From the NCBI GenBank assembly GCA_003516705.1, contig DPCJ01000188.1:1-39748 (forward strand): 39,748 bases of DNA. The letters are read 5' to 3'. This document shows, piece by piece, positions 17,635-26,004 of this stretch (positions are counted from its first letter, which is position 1; each line of letters starts with the position of its first letter). The position numbers and the translations under genes were made by a program. The stretch is from Prolixibacteraceae bacterium. GTDB taxonomy: Bacteria; Bacteroidota; Bacteroidia; Bacteroidales; Prolixibacteraceae. Below the pieces are notes generated by a model that was not told the DNA's origin, did not search any database, and saw only the letters and a list, made by a program, of their open reading frames with translations.

Positions 17635-18798
17635 ATGTCACGCATTCTTGTAATCGACGACGAGCGGAGTATCCGCAACACTTTGAAAGATATTCTTGAA
17701 TACGAAAAATATGAGGTTGACCTGGCGGAAGACGGAATTAAAGCCCTCGACAAAATAAAAGCCGGCTCGTACGATGTAATTCTTTGCGACATTAAAATGC
17801 CCGGAATGGATGGGATTGAAGTTTTGGAAAAAGTTCAGGAATTGATTCCTGACACGCCTGTTGTCATGATTTCGGGGCATGGCAACATCGATACGGCAGT
17901 TGAATCAATAAAAAAGGGTGCGTTCGATTATATCGAAAAACCCCTCGACCTCAACCGGCTGCTGATTACCATCCGCAACGCGATGGATAAATCGAACCTT
18001 GTTGTGGAAACAAAAAATCTGAAAAAGAAAGTCAATAAAAAATTTGAAATTATTGGCGAGTCGGCAGCGCTGAAAGCAGTGGTTGAAATGGCCGACCGTG
18101 TGGCAAAAACCGATGCACGTGTACTGATTACAGGCTCAAACGGAACCGGGAAAGAACTTGTGGCACGCCGTATTCACGACCAAAGTAACCGTTCGGCTGG
18201 TCCGTTTATCGAAGTAAACTGCGCTGCTATTCCTTCAGAATTAATAGAAAGCGAACTTTTCGGGCACGAAAAAGGAGCTTTTACTTCGGCTGTTAAACAA
18301 CACATCGGGAAATTTGAGCAGGCAAATGGCGGCACTCTATTTTTAGACGAAATTGGTGATATGAGTCTTTCGGCGCAGGCAAAAGTACTGCGGGTGTTGC
18401 AGGAGAGCATCATCAGTCGTGTTGGCGGCGATAAACACATTAAAGTGGATGTACGTGTAGTTGCAGCTACCAACAAAAATCTTTCGGCTGAAATTGCTGA
18501 AAATAACTTCAGGGAAGATTTGTACCACAGGCTGAGTGTTATTCTGATAAAAGTGCCAGCATTAAATGAGCGGCTTGATGATATTCCTTTGCTGGCCAAC
18601 CATTTTATTCAACTCATTTGTGATGAATATGGGATGCCAAAGAAAACGATTACCGATGATGCGATTTCCGAACTGCAAAAAATCAGCTGGACAGGTAACA
18701 TCCGCGAATTCCGCAATGTAATCGAAAGGCTGATAATTCTTTGCGACCAGCAAATTACGGGTGAAGACGTATTACGATTTGCAGCGCCACTGAAATAA
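17635..18798 (+). CDS. NtrC-family sigma-54 activator-type response regulator lacking a DNA-binding domain
   Basis: A 387-residue protein. A receiver domain (1-120) has VIDDE, phospho-acceptor Asp52 in CDIKMPGMDG and the KP pair at EKPLD. A sigma-54 AAA+ domain (about 138-375) has Walker A GSNGTGKE, Walker B LFLDEIGD and the sigma-54 contact loop as GAFTSA instead of GAFTGA. The protein ends at VLRFAAPLK, just after the AAA+ domain, so the Fis-type helix-turn-helix of ordinary NtrC proteins (about 450 residues) is absent. It may act from solution without a specific site. No sensor kinase is adjacent. Confidence 0.92.
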   Translation: MSRILVIDDERSIRNTLKDILEYEKYEVDLAEDGIKALDKIKAGSYDVILCDIKMPGMDGIEVLEKVQELIPDTPVVMISGHGNIDTAVESIKKGAFDYIEKPLDLNRLLITIRNAMDKSNLVVETKNLKKKVNKKFEIIGESAALKAVVEMADRVAKTDARVLITGSNGTGKELVARRIHDQSNRSAGPFIEVNCAAIPSELIESELFGHEKGAFTSAVKQHIGKFEQANGGTLFLDEIGDMSLSAQAKVLRVLQESIISRVGGDKHIKVDVRVVAATNKNLSAEIAENNFREDLYHRLSVILIKVPALNERLDDIPLLANHFIQLICDEYGMPKKTITDDAISELQKISWTGNIREFRNVIERLIILCDQQITGEDVLRFAAPLK

Positions 18799-19096
18799 AT
18801 GCAAACTTTAAAATTCACATCTTCAATATTTAACCACAAACTACGCTGATTTACCCAGATTAATAAAAAGGCTCTATCTGTGGCCATCTTAGATATCTGT
18901 GTTAGAATTTCAGATTTTTATAAGCCTCCCGAAAACATCTTTTGCATTTCATTGTTCAATACACAGTAAACACTGAAAAGTGAAAAGGATACAGGCCTCT
19001 GTTGACGGGAGTTTTTAATTTGTCATGGTGTATTATTAATATTTTCGCAGGAAAATATTTCTTCCGTTTTCAGGGGCTTTTTCTATTTTCTGAAAT
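18799..19096. other. Non-coding gap with degenerate intergenic repeats
   Basis: A 298-base gap between convergent genes. It holds no convincing gene. Two segments, near 18829-18870 (ACCACAAACTACGCTGATTT) and 18877-18906 (CTGTGGCCATC to CTGTGTTAG), look like the degenerate 'CCACAGATTACACAGATTA' type of dispersed repeat found between genes in many bacteria. A small palindrome TTCTGAAATTCAGAA lies near 19088-19102, over the end of pssA, without a T run. No clear intrinsic terminator was found. Confidence 0.4.
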
Positions 19097-19843
19097 TCAG
19101 AATTTAACCTTCAGCAGATAAAAAACGGCATTCAGCAAAATGTACAGAAAAATCACCAGCGCCAGGCCGTACACATTCAGCACCGCAATAAGCACAACAG
19201 CCACAAAAGCAAACAGGTAGCGGTACCAGTTGTCGGCAAAGCTTAACGATTTTGCCTTGAGCGAAAACATGGGCATGGTAATCACCATTACCCCGGCCAT
19301 AAAAATACCCAGCAAAACAAGCGTCCGCACCGAATAAACCAATTTCAACACTTCGGCATATTTTGGCATTTGCAGCATCAGCCCCATCGCAGCCCAGAAA
19401 AGTCCGTTGGCCGGAATGGGCAGCCCTCGGAAAAAGTTTTCGTTAGCTGTGTTTGTATTAAACCGCGCCAGCCTTATTGCACCAAAAACCGGCAATAGGA
19501 ATGAAGTTGAAAGAATCAGCCACTCGTACCAGCGCGCACCAATTTCGTGAATCGGCTGGTTTTTCCCGAAAAGCGAAAACTCAAGCAAAGTAAAGAGAAT
19601 GGCGCCCGGGGCAACGCCAAAAGAAACCACATCGGCCAGCGAATCGAGTTCCTTGCCGATTTCGGAATATGCTTTCAGCAAACGAGCCGCAAAACCATCC
19701 ATAAAATCGAGCACGGCGGCAAGACAAATAAAAATTGCAGCCCAAACCAGGTGACCATCGATGGCAAACATGGTTGCAGCGACACCCGAAACGAGGTTCA
19801 GCGAAGTGATTGTATTAGGAATTTGTGCGATTATTTTTTTCAT
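19097..19843 (-). CDS. pssA: CDP-diacylglycerol--serine O-phosphatidyltransferase
   Basis: A 248-residue integral membrane enzyme that makes phosphatidylserine from CDP-diacylglycerol and serine. The CDP-alcohol phosphotransferase motif D-x2-DG-x2-AR-x8-G-x3-D-x3-D is complete in DFMDGFAARLLKAYSEIGKE followed by LDSLAD (about residues 46-71). Six or more hydrophobic segments are present. It is the last gene of a cdsA-psd-pssA operon and starts nine bases after psd ends, so the three steps to phosphatidylethanolamine are made together. Confidence 0.94.
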   Translation of the reverse strand: MKKIIAQIPNTITSLNLVSGVAATMFAIDGHLVWAAIFICLAAVLDFMDGFAARLLKAYSEIGKELDSLADVVSFGVAPGAILFTLLEFSLFGKNQPIHEIGARWYEWLILSTSFLLPVFGAIRLARFNTNTANENFFRGLPIPANGLFWAAMGLMLQMPKYAEVLKLVYSVRTLVLLGIFMAGVMVITMPMFSLKAKSLSFADNWYRYLFAFVAVVLIAVLNVYGLALVIFLYILLNAVFYLLKVKF

Positions 19844-19852
19844 ATTACACCT

Positions 19853-20506
19853 TTAAAGGGTAGCAATCACTGTTTTTCCACCCACTGTTTTAACGTCCAT
19901 TTCAACTGTAACTTTTGCAGTCAGAGGCAAAAAAACATCGACACGCGAACCAAAACGGATAAAACCATATTCATCACCCTGTTCAATTTTATCGCCTGGT
20001 TTTACATAAAAACAGATGCGACGTGCAACAGTTCCGGCAATTTGCCTCGACAGAACTTCTGTTCCGTTTTCAGTTTTAAAAACAATGGAACAGCGCTCAT
20101 TTAATTCAGATGACTTCTCTACAAACGCTGGATAAAATGCGCCGCGGTGGTGTTTAAGGTAGGTAATCACACCGCTCACCGGTCCCTTATTTTGGTGCAC
20201 ATTCAGTGGAGACATAAAAATGGAAACCTGAATTCGGTTATCTTTAAAATACTCTTTTTCGAAAACCTCTTTTATCTCCACAATTTTTCCGTCGGCAGGA
20301 GCTATTACATGAAGCGGGTTTTGCTCAACAGAACGTTTTGGTACTCTGAAGAAATAAACCACAAGCCCGGCCAACACAACCGATGTCGCAATCAGCAAAT
20401 AACCGATAATAAACTGATTCAGCAAGAACCAGATCAACAAATCAAGTATTGCGATAATCAGCAGGACAACAGGAATTACTTTATAACCTTCCTTATGTAT
20501 TTTCAT
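19853..20506 (-). CDS. psd: Phosphatidylserine decarboxylase proenzyme (short prokaryotic type)
   Basis: A 217-residue proenzyme that cleaves itself and uses the resulting pyruvoyl group to decarboxylate phosphatidylserine to phosphatidylethanolamine. Two N-terminal membrane segments are followed by FMSPLNVHQNKGP, which carries the active-site His region, and by the processing site Gly186-Ser187 in FIRFGSRVDVFLP, leaving a 31-residue alpha chain. A start at ATG 20506 (MKIHKEGYKVIP) was chosen because the longer frame overlaps the end of cdsA with a non-homologous leader. The gap to cdsA is four bases. Confidence 0.94.
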   Translation of the reverse strand: MKIHKEGYKVIPVVLLIIAILDLLIWFLLNQFIIGYLLIATSVVLAGLVVYFFRVPKRSVEQNPLHVIAPADGKIVEIKEVFEKEYFKDNRIQVSIFMSPLNVHQNKGPVSGVITYLKHHRGAFYPAFVEKSSELNERCSIVFKTENGTEVLSRQIAGTVARRICFYVKPGDKIEQGDEYGFIRFGSRVDVFLPLTAKVTVEMDVKTVGGKTVIATL

Positions 20507-20510
20507 TTTT

Positions 20511-21338
20511 TTAAAATTTTGCCAATAAATTAATCCACACAAAAATGGCCGGTGCAGCAAAAAGCAGTGTATCAAACCGGTCGAGCATTCCACCATGTCC
20601 GGGAAGTATATTCCCTGAGTCTTTTACTCCGGCTTCGCGTTTTAGTTTCGATTCAAAAAAATCGCTGCTGGTTCCAAAAATAACCACAAGTATTGCAGTT
20701 ACCATCCAGTCGGTTATGCTTAATTCTTCAAATATCACCGAGTTTCCAATTCCCATTAAAACGGCAAAAACTGTCCCTCCGATTAATCCTTCCCACGATT
20801 TTGCAGGTGAAATGCGTGTGCATATTTTGTGTTTCCCAACAAGTGAACCAACCGCATAGGCTGCCGAATCGTACACCCAGATAATAAAAAACACACCCGC
20901 CAGCACCCACGGGTAAAACTCAGGGTGCTCCACGCACCTGGGTGTTTCGATAAAATTCAGGAGGCTGAAGGGCACCGAAACATAAACAATTCCGGCTAAT
21001 GTAACCAGCCCATTTTTAAAGCCTGATGTGCCCGGTGAAAACAAATCGGCAAGCAAAACCAACAACGGAATGATGACTGCGAGACCCAAAAACTGAGGTG
21101 GTACAAACCGGTTAGCTGTGAGAAAAAACAGTGCAAACAAAAGTAAACCACCCGTTAAACCAACGATGTTTGCAGGTTGAAAACCTAATTTTTCAGCAAG
21201 CTTAAAGAATTCGAATAGAGCCAAACTCATAAAAACCGAAAACACAACGGCAAAAACTACAGGGTGAATAATTATACCGGCCAGAATAAGGCCAACAATC
21301 AGAATCCCGGTTAAACTTCGCTTCAGCAGTTCTTTCAA
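20511..21338 (-). CDS. cdsA: Phosphatidate cytidylyltransferase (CDP-diglyceride synthase)
   Basis: A 275-residue polytopic membrane enzyme that makes CDP-diacylglycerol from phosphatidic acid and CTP. The CdsA signature lies at the C-terminus: SDFFESKLKREAGVKDSG followed by ILPGHGGMLDRFD. Eight or so membrane segments precede and surround it. It is the first gene of the cdsA-psd-pssA operon, with a clear TAnnTTTG box about 50 bases upstream. Confidence 0.95.
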   Translation of the reverse strand: MKELLKRSLTGILIVGLILAGIIIHPVVFAVVFSVFMSLALFEFFKLAEKLGFQPANIVGLTGGLLLFALFFLTANRFVPPQFLGLAVIIPLLVLLADLFSPGTSGFKNGLVTLAGIVYVSVPFSLLNFIETPRCVEHPEFYPWVLAGVFFIIWVYDSAAYAVGSLVGKHKICTRISPAKSWEGLIGGTVFAVLMGIGNSVIFEELSITDWMVTAILVVIFGTSSDFFESKLKREAGVKDSGNILPGHGGMLDRFDTLLFAAPAIFVWINLLAKF

Positions 21339-21386
21339 TGTTTCAGTTTTTTAATGACAATTTATGCCCATATTTTTTTGATGGTG

Positions 21387-21394
21387 CAAAGGTA
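21387..21394 (-). promoter_or_regulatory. Bacteroidota -7 box for cdsA-psd-pssA
   Basis: On the minus strand TACCTTTG matches TAnnTTTG exactly and lies 48 bases before the cdsA start. No good TTTG -33 is seen. It separates this operon from the upstream rsfS-ftsH-LUD genes. Confidence 0.6.
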
Positions 21395-21437
21395 AAAAAT
21401 AAATGAAAGTTGAAAAGGGCTAAAAACCATACAATCA

Positions 21438-22052
21438 TCAGGCAATCATCACCCATAATTCACGTGGCCCGTGAGCGCCAAGAACCAGAGTTTTTTCGAT
21501 GTCGGCTGTGCGGCTGGGGCCTGTAACCAATGCAATCTGAGAAGGTAATCCTTCAGCATATTTTTGCTGAATCATTGAATATGCTTCTTCAAGTGTGGCT
21601 ACCAGCTGATTTTTAGTGGCAATCACAATATGCACAGGTGGGAAAATATTCATTTGTCGTCCGCCGCTTTGCGCAGAACTTACCATCACCGAGCCGGTTT
21701 GCGCGACCAGATATTCACACCTGGTGATACCCGCTTCCATTTTTTTTGCAGCGCCTGCGTATTTATTGAACCCGATTTCAAATTGAACCAGGTCCTTCAT
21801 AATTTCAGGCTCGCTGCAAAAAATATTTTCAGTTTGAAATTGCTGAAGTAATGTTTTAAGTGAGTTAAACAGTTCTGTTTCTGATTGAAAAATAAGAACC
21901 TTGCCGTTAATGGCTTCGAGTTGTGATTTAAAGGCCTGTTCGAGGGGAAATACAACGGGAGGAAATACTTGTTGCTCAAAATCGGGTGGTTCGGGAACCG
22001 GATGAACCGAAGTGCTGAGCTTTTTAAGCATTTCCTCCCGCGCTGTGCTCAT
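21438..22052 (-). CDS. LUD-domain (LutC/YkgG-type) protein
   Basis: A 204-residue soluble protein of the LUD family, of which LutC takes part in lactate oxidation with LutA and LutB. Family segments visible are GITRCEYLVAQTGSVMVSS, the central HIVIATKNQLVATLEEAY and LVTGPSRTADIEKTLVLGAHGP near the C-terminus. Neither lutA nor lutB is adjacent; instead its ATG overlaps the stop of ftsH (TAATG). A lactate role is therefore uncertain, and a link to membrane-protein quality control is only a positional hint. Confidence 0.85.
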   Translation of the reverse strand: MSTAREEMLKKLSTSVHPVPEPPDFEQQVFPPVVFPLEQAFKSQLEAINGKVLIFQSETELFNSLKTLLQQFQTENIFCSEPEIMKDLVQFEIGFNKYAGAAKKMEAGITRCEYLVAQTGSVMVSSAQSGGRQMNIFPPVHIVIATKNQLVATLEEAYSMIQQKYAEGLPSQIALVTGPSRTADIEKTLVLGAHGPRELWVMIA

Positions 22053-24235
22053 TAAAACAATGTTTTTGTATCGGCTGGTGGAACCGGTTTTGGCGGTTTT
22101 GTCCGTGGTTCAGCTTTTGTAACTTTACCTTCTGGCCTGATTTCTGGCTCTGCCGGTGCCGCAGGTTTTTCTTCCTGTTTTATTTCGGGTACCGTTATTT
22201 CTTCAACAGTTTTTTCCAATTTTACTCCAGGTTCTTCTGCTTTTTCTGAACCTCCGTTTTCAGGAATTACATGTTTCTTGTCCCACGGGCGCTTTCCAAA
22301 AATATCTTCAAGGTCTTCACTAAATATAACCTCGCGTTCGAGCAACAAATTGGCCAGTTTTGCATGACCTGCTTCGTTCCTCTTTAGTACTTCGAGGGCA
22401 CGGATGTACTGACCTTCAATTAAAACTTTTACCTCGGCATCAATCAGTTCAGCAGTTTTCTCGCTGTACGGTTTTGTAAACGAGTAATCCGATTGACCAG
22501 TTGAGTCGTAATAACTAACGTTGCCCACCTTTTCGCTCATCCCGAAAATACTAACCATGGCATAAGCCTGTTTGGTTACTTTTTCGAGGTCGTTTTGAGC
22601 GCCTGACGAAATTTTGTTAAAAGTAAGCTGTTCGGCTGCCCGACCGCCAAGCGCTGAGCACATTTCGTCTAAGAGTTGTTCTTTTGTGGTAATCGACCGT
22701 TCTTCGGGCAAATACCATGCTGCGCCAAGCGCCTTACCACGAGGGACAATGGTAACCTTTACCAGCGGGTGAGCATGTTCGAGCAACCAGCTGATGGTGG
22801 CATGGCCTGCTTCGTGAAAGGCAATTGTCTTTTTCTCTTCAATCGAAATTATTTTGTTCTTTTTCTCTAATCCTCCCACAATACGGTCTACTGCATCCAG
22901 GAAATCCTGTTTGTCAACTGCTTCATGGTTTTTACGGGCGGCAATCAGCGCAGCTTCATTACAAACATTGGCAATATCGGCACCCGAGAATCCTGGAGTT
23001 TGTTTAGCCAGAAAATCAACTTTTAAATCAGGAGCCAGTTTTAACGGACGAAGATGCACGTTAAAAATATCAGCTCGTTCATTCAGGTCGGGCAGTTCAA
23101 CATGAATTTGCCTGTCGAAACGGCCTGCACGCATCAGCGCGCGGTCGAGGATATCGGCACGGTTGGTGGCAGCCAGAATAATTACCCCTGTATTGGTATC
23201 AAAACCATCCATTTCGGTAAGTAACTGGTTGAGTGTATTTTCGCGTTCGTCGTTCGAACCCATATTGGGGTTTCTGCCACGGGCACGACCAATGGCGTCA
23301 ATCTCGTCGATAAAAACAATACACGGCGCTTTTTCCTTGGCCTGTTTAAAAAGGTCGCGAACACGCGAAGCGCCAACGCCTACAAACATTTCAACAAAAT
23401 CGGAACCCGACATCGAGAAAAACGGCACGTTGGCTTCACCTGCCACAGCTTTGGCAAGCAATGTTTTACCTGTTCCGGGAGGACCAACAAGCAATGCGCC
23501 TTTTGGAATTTTACCTCCAAGACGCGTGAATTTTTCGGGACTTTTGAGGAACTCAACAATCTCAACCACTTCCTGTTTGGCTTCTGTAAGCCCTGCTACG
23601 TCTTTAAAAGTAGTCGATACTTTCTGGTCTTTGTCAAATATTTTAGCCTGCGATTTACCCACATTAAAAATTCCACCAGCACCACCGGCGCCTCCACGAC
23701 TCATCCGTCTGAAAATCCACCACCAAAGCAGAATAATCAGAACAAACGGCCCGATTGTCCAAAGCACTTCTCCGGCCCAGTTTCGTTCTTCTTTGTACTC
23801 CGGCGAAATGGCCTCTGGATTATCAGCCTGTGCTTCTTTCAGGTTTCTGGCAAATTCTTCGGGCGGACCAATATTAAACTTAAAATGCGGTCCTCCTTCG
23901 GCTGGTTTCGAAAAGTTCTTCTCAAACTGGTCTTTGTACTGGCCGATGCTATCTTTTTTAATGTAAATTGTTGCAACTTTGTCGTTAATCACCACAATAC
24001 GTTCAACATCGTTACCTGCCAGCATTGTCGATTTTACATCGTCCCACTTGGTTTCTACCGGTCCTTTGCTGGTACTTAAATAAAACTGAATAACGATAAA
24101 AATGATAGCTATAATTCCATAAATCCAATATGCATTGAATTTGGGTGCTTTACCGTCGTTTTTCCGGTTAGGATTTAACTGGTTAAACGGGTTGTTCGGA
24201 TTCTTGTTTTCTTTGTTTTCCTTTTTATCTGTCAT
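22052..24235 (-). CDS. ftsH: ATP-dependent zinc metalloprotease FtsH
   Basis: A 727-residue membrane AAA+ protease that degrades misfolded membrane proteins and regulatory substrates. It has transmembrane helices at about 38-54 and 157-175 with a periplasmic domain between, Walker A GPPGTGKT (251-258), Walker B IVFIDE (306-311), second region of homology RAGRFDRQ (369-376) and zinc site HEAGH (474-478). The C-terminal about 70 residues are a Pro/Glu/Lys-rich tail longer than in E. coli FtsH. Its start overlaps the rsfS end by 11 bases and its stop overlaps the LUD gene start. Confidence 0.97.
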   Translation of the reverse strand: MTDKKENKENKNPNNPFNQLNPNRKNDGKAPKFNAYWIYGIIAIIFIVIQFYLSTSKGPVETKWDDVKSTMLAGNDVERIVVINDKVATIYIKKDSIGQYKDQFEKNFSKPAEGGPHFKFNIGPPEEFARNLKEAQADNPEAISPEYKEERNWAGEVLWTIGPFVLIILLWWWIFRRMSRGGAGGAGGIFNVGKSQAKIFDKDQKVSTTFKDVAGLTEAKQEVVEIVEFLKSPEKFTRLGGKIPKGALLVGPPGTGKTLLAKAVAGEANVPFFSMSGSDFVEMFVGVGASRVRDLFKQAKEKAPCIVFIDEIDAIGRARGRNPNMGSNDERENTLNQLLTEMDGFDTNTGVIILAATNRADILDRALMRAGRFDRQIHVELPDLNERADIFNVHLRPLKLAPDLKVDFLAKQTPGFSGADIANVCNEAALIAARKNHEAVDKQDFLDAVDRIVGGLEKKNKIISIEEKKTIAFHEAGHATISWLLEHAHPLVKVTIVPRGKALGAAWYLPEERSITTKEQLLDEMCSALGGRAAEQLTFNKISSGAQNDLEKVTKQAYAMVSIFGMSEKVGNVSYYDSTGQSDYSFTKPYSEKTAELIDAEVKVLIEGQYIRALEVLKRNEAGHAKLANLLLEREVIFSEDLEDIFGKRPWDKKHVIPENGGSEKAEEPGVKLEKTVEEITVPEIKQEEKPAAPAEPEIRPEGKVTKAEPRTKPPKPVPPADTKTLF

Positions 24236-24614
24236 GATATATTTCTGATTCTTCTTTAATTACTGTTGTTTTCGCATCGGCCCAAAGACCTTCGAGATTA
24301 TAAAAATCGCGGGCTTCTTTCTGAAATACATGTACCATCACATCGCCATAATCGAGTAAAATCCAGATGGCATTTCTGTAACCATCCTTATGCCAGGCAT
24401 CAACACCTGTCATTTCCTTTACAGTTTCTTCAACCGACTCGGCAATTGCGTTTGTTTGTGTCGATGAGGTTCCGTGGCAAATAACAAAATACCCACATTC
24501 AGTATGATGGATGGAATTTAAATCAACTACTGTAATCTCCTTTCCTTTAATCCGTTGTATCCCTTCCAGAACCCCGTCTAATATATTCTTTGTCGAACCT
24601 TTGCTTTTCCTCAT
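24225..24614 (-). CDS. rsfS: Ribosomal silencing factor RsfS
   Basis: A 129-residue protein of the RsfS/Iojap family, which binds ribosomal protein uL14 and blocks subunit joining when nutrients are short. Family landmarks are VVDLNSIHHTECGYFVICHG, DAWHKDGYRNAIWILLDYGD and VMVHVFQKEARDFYNLEGLW. It heads a minus-strand operon with ftsH and the LUD gene. Confidence 0.95.
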   Translation of the reverse strand: MRKSKGSTKNILDGVLEGIQRIKGKEITVVDLNSIHHTECGYFVICHGTSSTQTNAIAESVEETVKEMTGVDAWHKDGYRNAIWILLDYGDVMVHVFQKEARDFYNLEGLWADAKTTVIKEESEIYHDR

Positions 24615-24627
24615 ATTTTATTAACCA

Positions 24628-24635
24628 CAAAGATA
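24628..24635 (-). promoter_or_regulatory. Bacteroidota -7 box for rsfS-ftsH-LUD
   Basis: TATCTTTG on the minus strand is an exact TAnnTTTG match, 13 bases before the rsfS ATG. This would give a very short leader. Confidence 0.5.
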
Positions 24636-24700
24636 ATCTTTTTGCTTTAGCCTTATTTTGTGTATTTTTCGTTTTTCTTAAATATTCCTTTATCTGTTTT

Positions 24701-24758
24701 CCGGTTAAAATCATTTAAAACCGGTTTACGAATAACAAAAGAAACAACCACCGGTTTA
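24701..24758. repeat. CCGGTT repeats in the rsfS-birA divergent region
   Basis: CCGGTTAAAA (24701), an inverted AACCGG (24719-24724), CCGGTTTA (24721) and CCGGTTTA (24751-24758) are crowded in 58 bases directly before the birA ATG. The first two form an inverted repeat with 12 bases between. They could be an operator or a leader stem-loop; no known site was recognised. Confidence 0.35.
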
Positions 24759-24760
24759 TT

Positions 24761-25495
24761 ATGGATAAGAACTTTATTTTTTTGACCGAAACAGAATCGA
24801 CCAACAACTATGCCAACCAACTGCTTCTGACGAAAGCGGCAATGGAGGGGACTGTCGTTATGACACAATTTCAGACGAAAGGAAAAGGGCAACAGGGCAA
24901 TTCGTGGGAAAGCGGGCCCGGGAAAAACCTTTTGGCCAGTTATATTCTCCAACCAAAATTTCTGAATGCCGCCCGCCAGTTTTATCTTTCGAAAGCAGTC
25001 AGCCTTGCCCTGACCGATTTGTTGACAGAGGAAAACATTGAAGTTTCAATTAAATGGCCAAACGATATTTATACCGGAAATAAGAAAATAGCAGGAATAC
25101 TTATCGAAAACTCAATTGTTGGCTCAAATTTACACTCAGCAATAGCGGGAGTCGGCTTAAACCTGAACCAGACTGATTTTATTTCAGGCGCTCCAAATCC
25201 GGTTTCATTAACACAGTTGACCGGCAAAAATTATAGTATTGAGATTATTGCTGAAAGATTGTGGGAGAAGCTGGAAATCAGATACAACGAGTTGAAATCA
25301 GGCGATTTTTCGTCAGTTGATAATGCTTACCTTAACAGGTTATTCCATTATCAGACATGGGCTTTTTATGCAAAACAGGGAGAAGTTTTTGAAGCGCGGA
25401 TTACCGGAATTGGTCAGTTTGGCCAGCTGATTCTGGAACAAAAAGGCGGAACCAAAACAGAGTACTTGTTTAAAGAAGTGGAATTTGTTATTTAA
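24761..25495 (+). CDS. birA: Biotin--[acetyl-CoA-carboxylase] ligase
   Basis: A 244-residue ligase that activates biotin as biotinyl-AMP and attaches it to the carboxylase carrier protein. The binding loop is GKGQQGNSW (41-49), KWPND is at 98-102 and the KKIAGILIEN segment follows. It lacks the N-terminal helix-turn-helix of the E. coli protein, so it is a class I ligase and not itself a repressor. It is divergent from rsfS. Confidence 0.95.
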   Translation: MDKNFIFLTETESTNNYANQLLLTKAAMEGTVVMTQFQTKGKGQQGNSWESGPGKNLLASYILQPKFLNAARQFYLSKAVSLALTDLLTEENIEVSIKWPNDIYTGNKKIAGILIENSIVGSNLHSAIAGVGLNLNQTDFISGAPNPVSLTQLTGKNYSIEIIAERLWEKLEIRYNELKSGDFSSVDNAYLNRLFHYQTWAFYAKQGEVFEARITGIGQFGQLILEQKGGTKTEYLFKEVEFVI

Positions 25496-25508
25496 GCGAC
25501 TCTTTTCT

Positions 25509-25529
25509 CCTTCACCCTCCGTGTGAAGG
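25509..25529. other. Hairpin between convergent birA and START-like genes
   Basis: CCTTCAC (25509-25515) pairs with GTGAAGG (25523-25529) around a seven-base loop. Neither strand shows a T run directly after it, so it may be a weak or factor-assisted terminator. Confidence 0.4.
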
Positions 25530-25539
25530 TTGGGACATT

Positions 25540-25989
25540 CTACTGATAAGGCAGCGATGCCAGCGTATCGGCCAGTCTGTCGATTCCTTCGCCAAGTTTA
25601 TTTCCGGCTAACATTTTTATCATCATACTCATTTCGGTATGTAATGTTAATCGCATTTTTGTGTTGTAGTTATCAACTGCCATCAATTGAATCCAAAAAG
25701 TCAGGCTGATGGGTAATCCACCTGAACTTTCCACTTTTATCGTTTTAAAAGGCTCGCGATTTACAACACGAATTTCTGCCAAACCCAAACCAGTAATATT
25801 AAACTTACACGAATCTCGGTCTGACGAAAAGTCGGTAATTTTTATCTGTGGTACTTTTTCCGTGATTTTTTCGATTAACCCTGAATTGAGGTAACCTGAA
25901 AGATTTTCGAAATTCGAAAGATAATTATAGATAACCTGTTCGTTATGGTTAATCTGCTTAACCTGGCTGGTGTATTTTTCTAATGACAT
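25540..25989 (-). CDS. START/SRPBCC-like lipid-binding fold protein
   Basis: A 149-residue soluble protein. The opening VKQINHNEQVIYNYLSNFEN resembles the first strand and helices of SRPBCC (polyketide cyclase/START-like) proteins, and the strand-rich middle and long C-terminal helix (KLGEGIDRLADTLASLPY) fit that fold. No active-site residues can be named. It follows pyrE by 15 bases and is probably co-transcribed with it. The function is unknown. Confidence 0.75.
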   Translation of the reverse strand: MSLEKYTSQVKQINHNEQVIYNYLSNFENLSGYLNSGLIEKITEKVPQIKITDFSSDRDSCKFNITGLGLAEIRVVNREPFKTIKVESSGGLPISLTFWIQLMAVDNYNTKMRLTLHTEMSMMIKMLAGNKLGEGIDRLADTLASLPYQ

Positions 25990-26004
25990 TTTTGTTGATT
26001 TGAT

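Noticed and set aside
19547..20104. A 185-codon open frame opposite pssA and psd
   Set aside because: It spans two real genes on the other strand and has no recognisable domain.
23163..23966. A 267-codon open frame on the plus strand opposite ftsH
   Set aside because: It is a mirror of the conserved FtsH coding strand, with Ser/Pro-rich low-complexity translation and no recognised motif.
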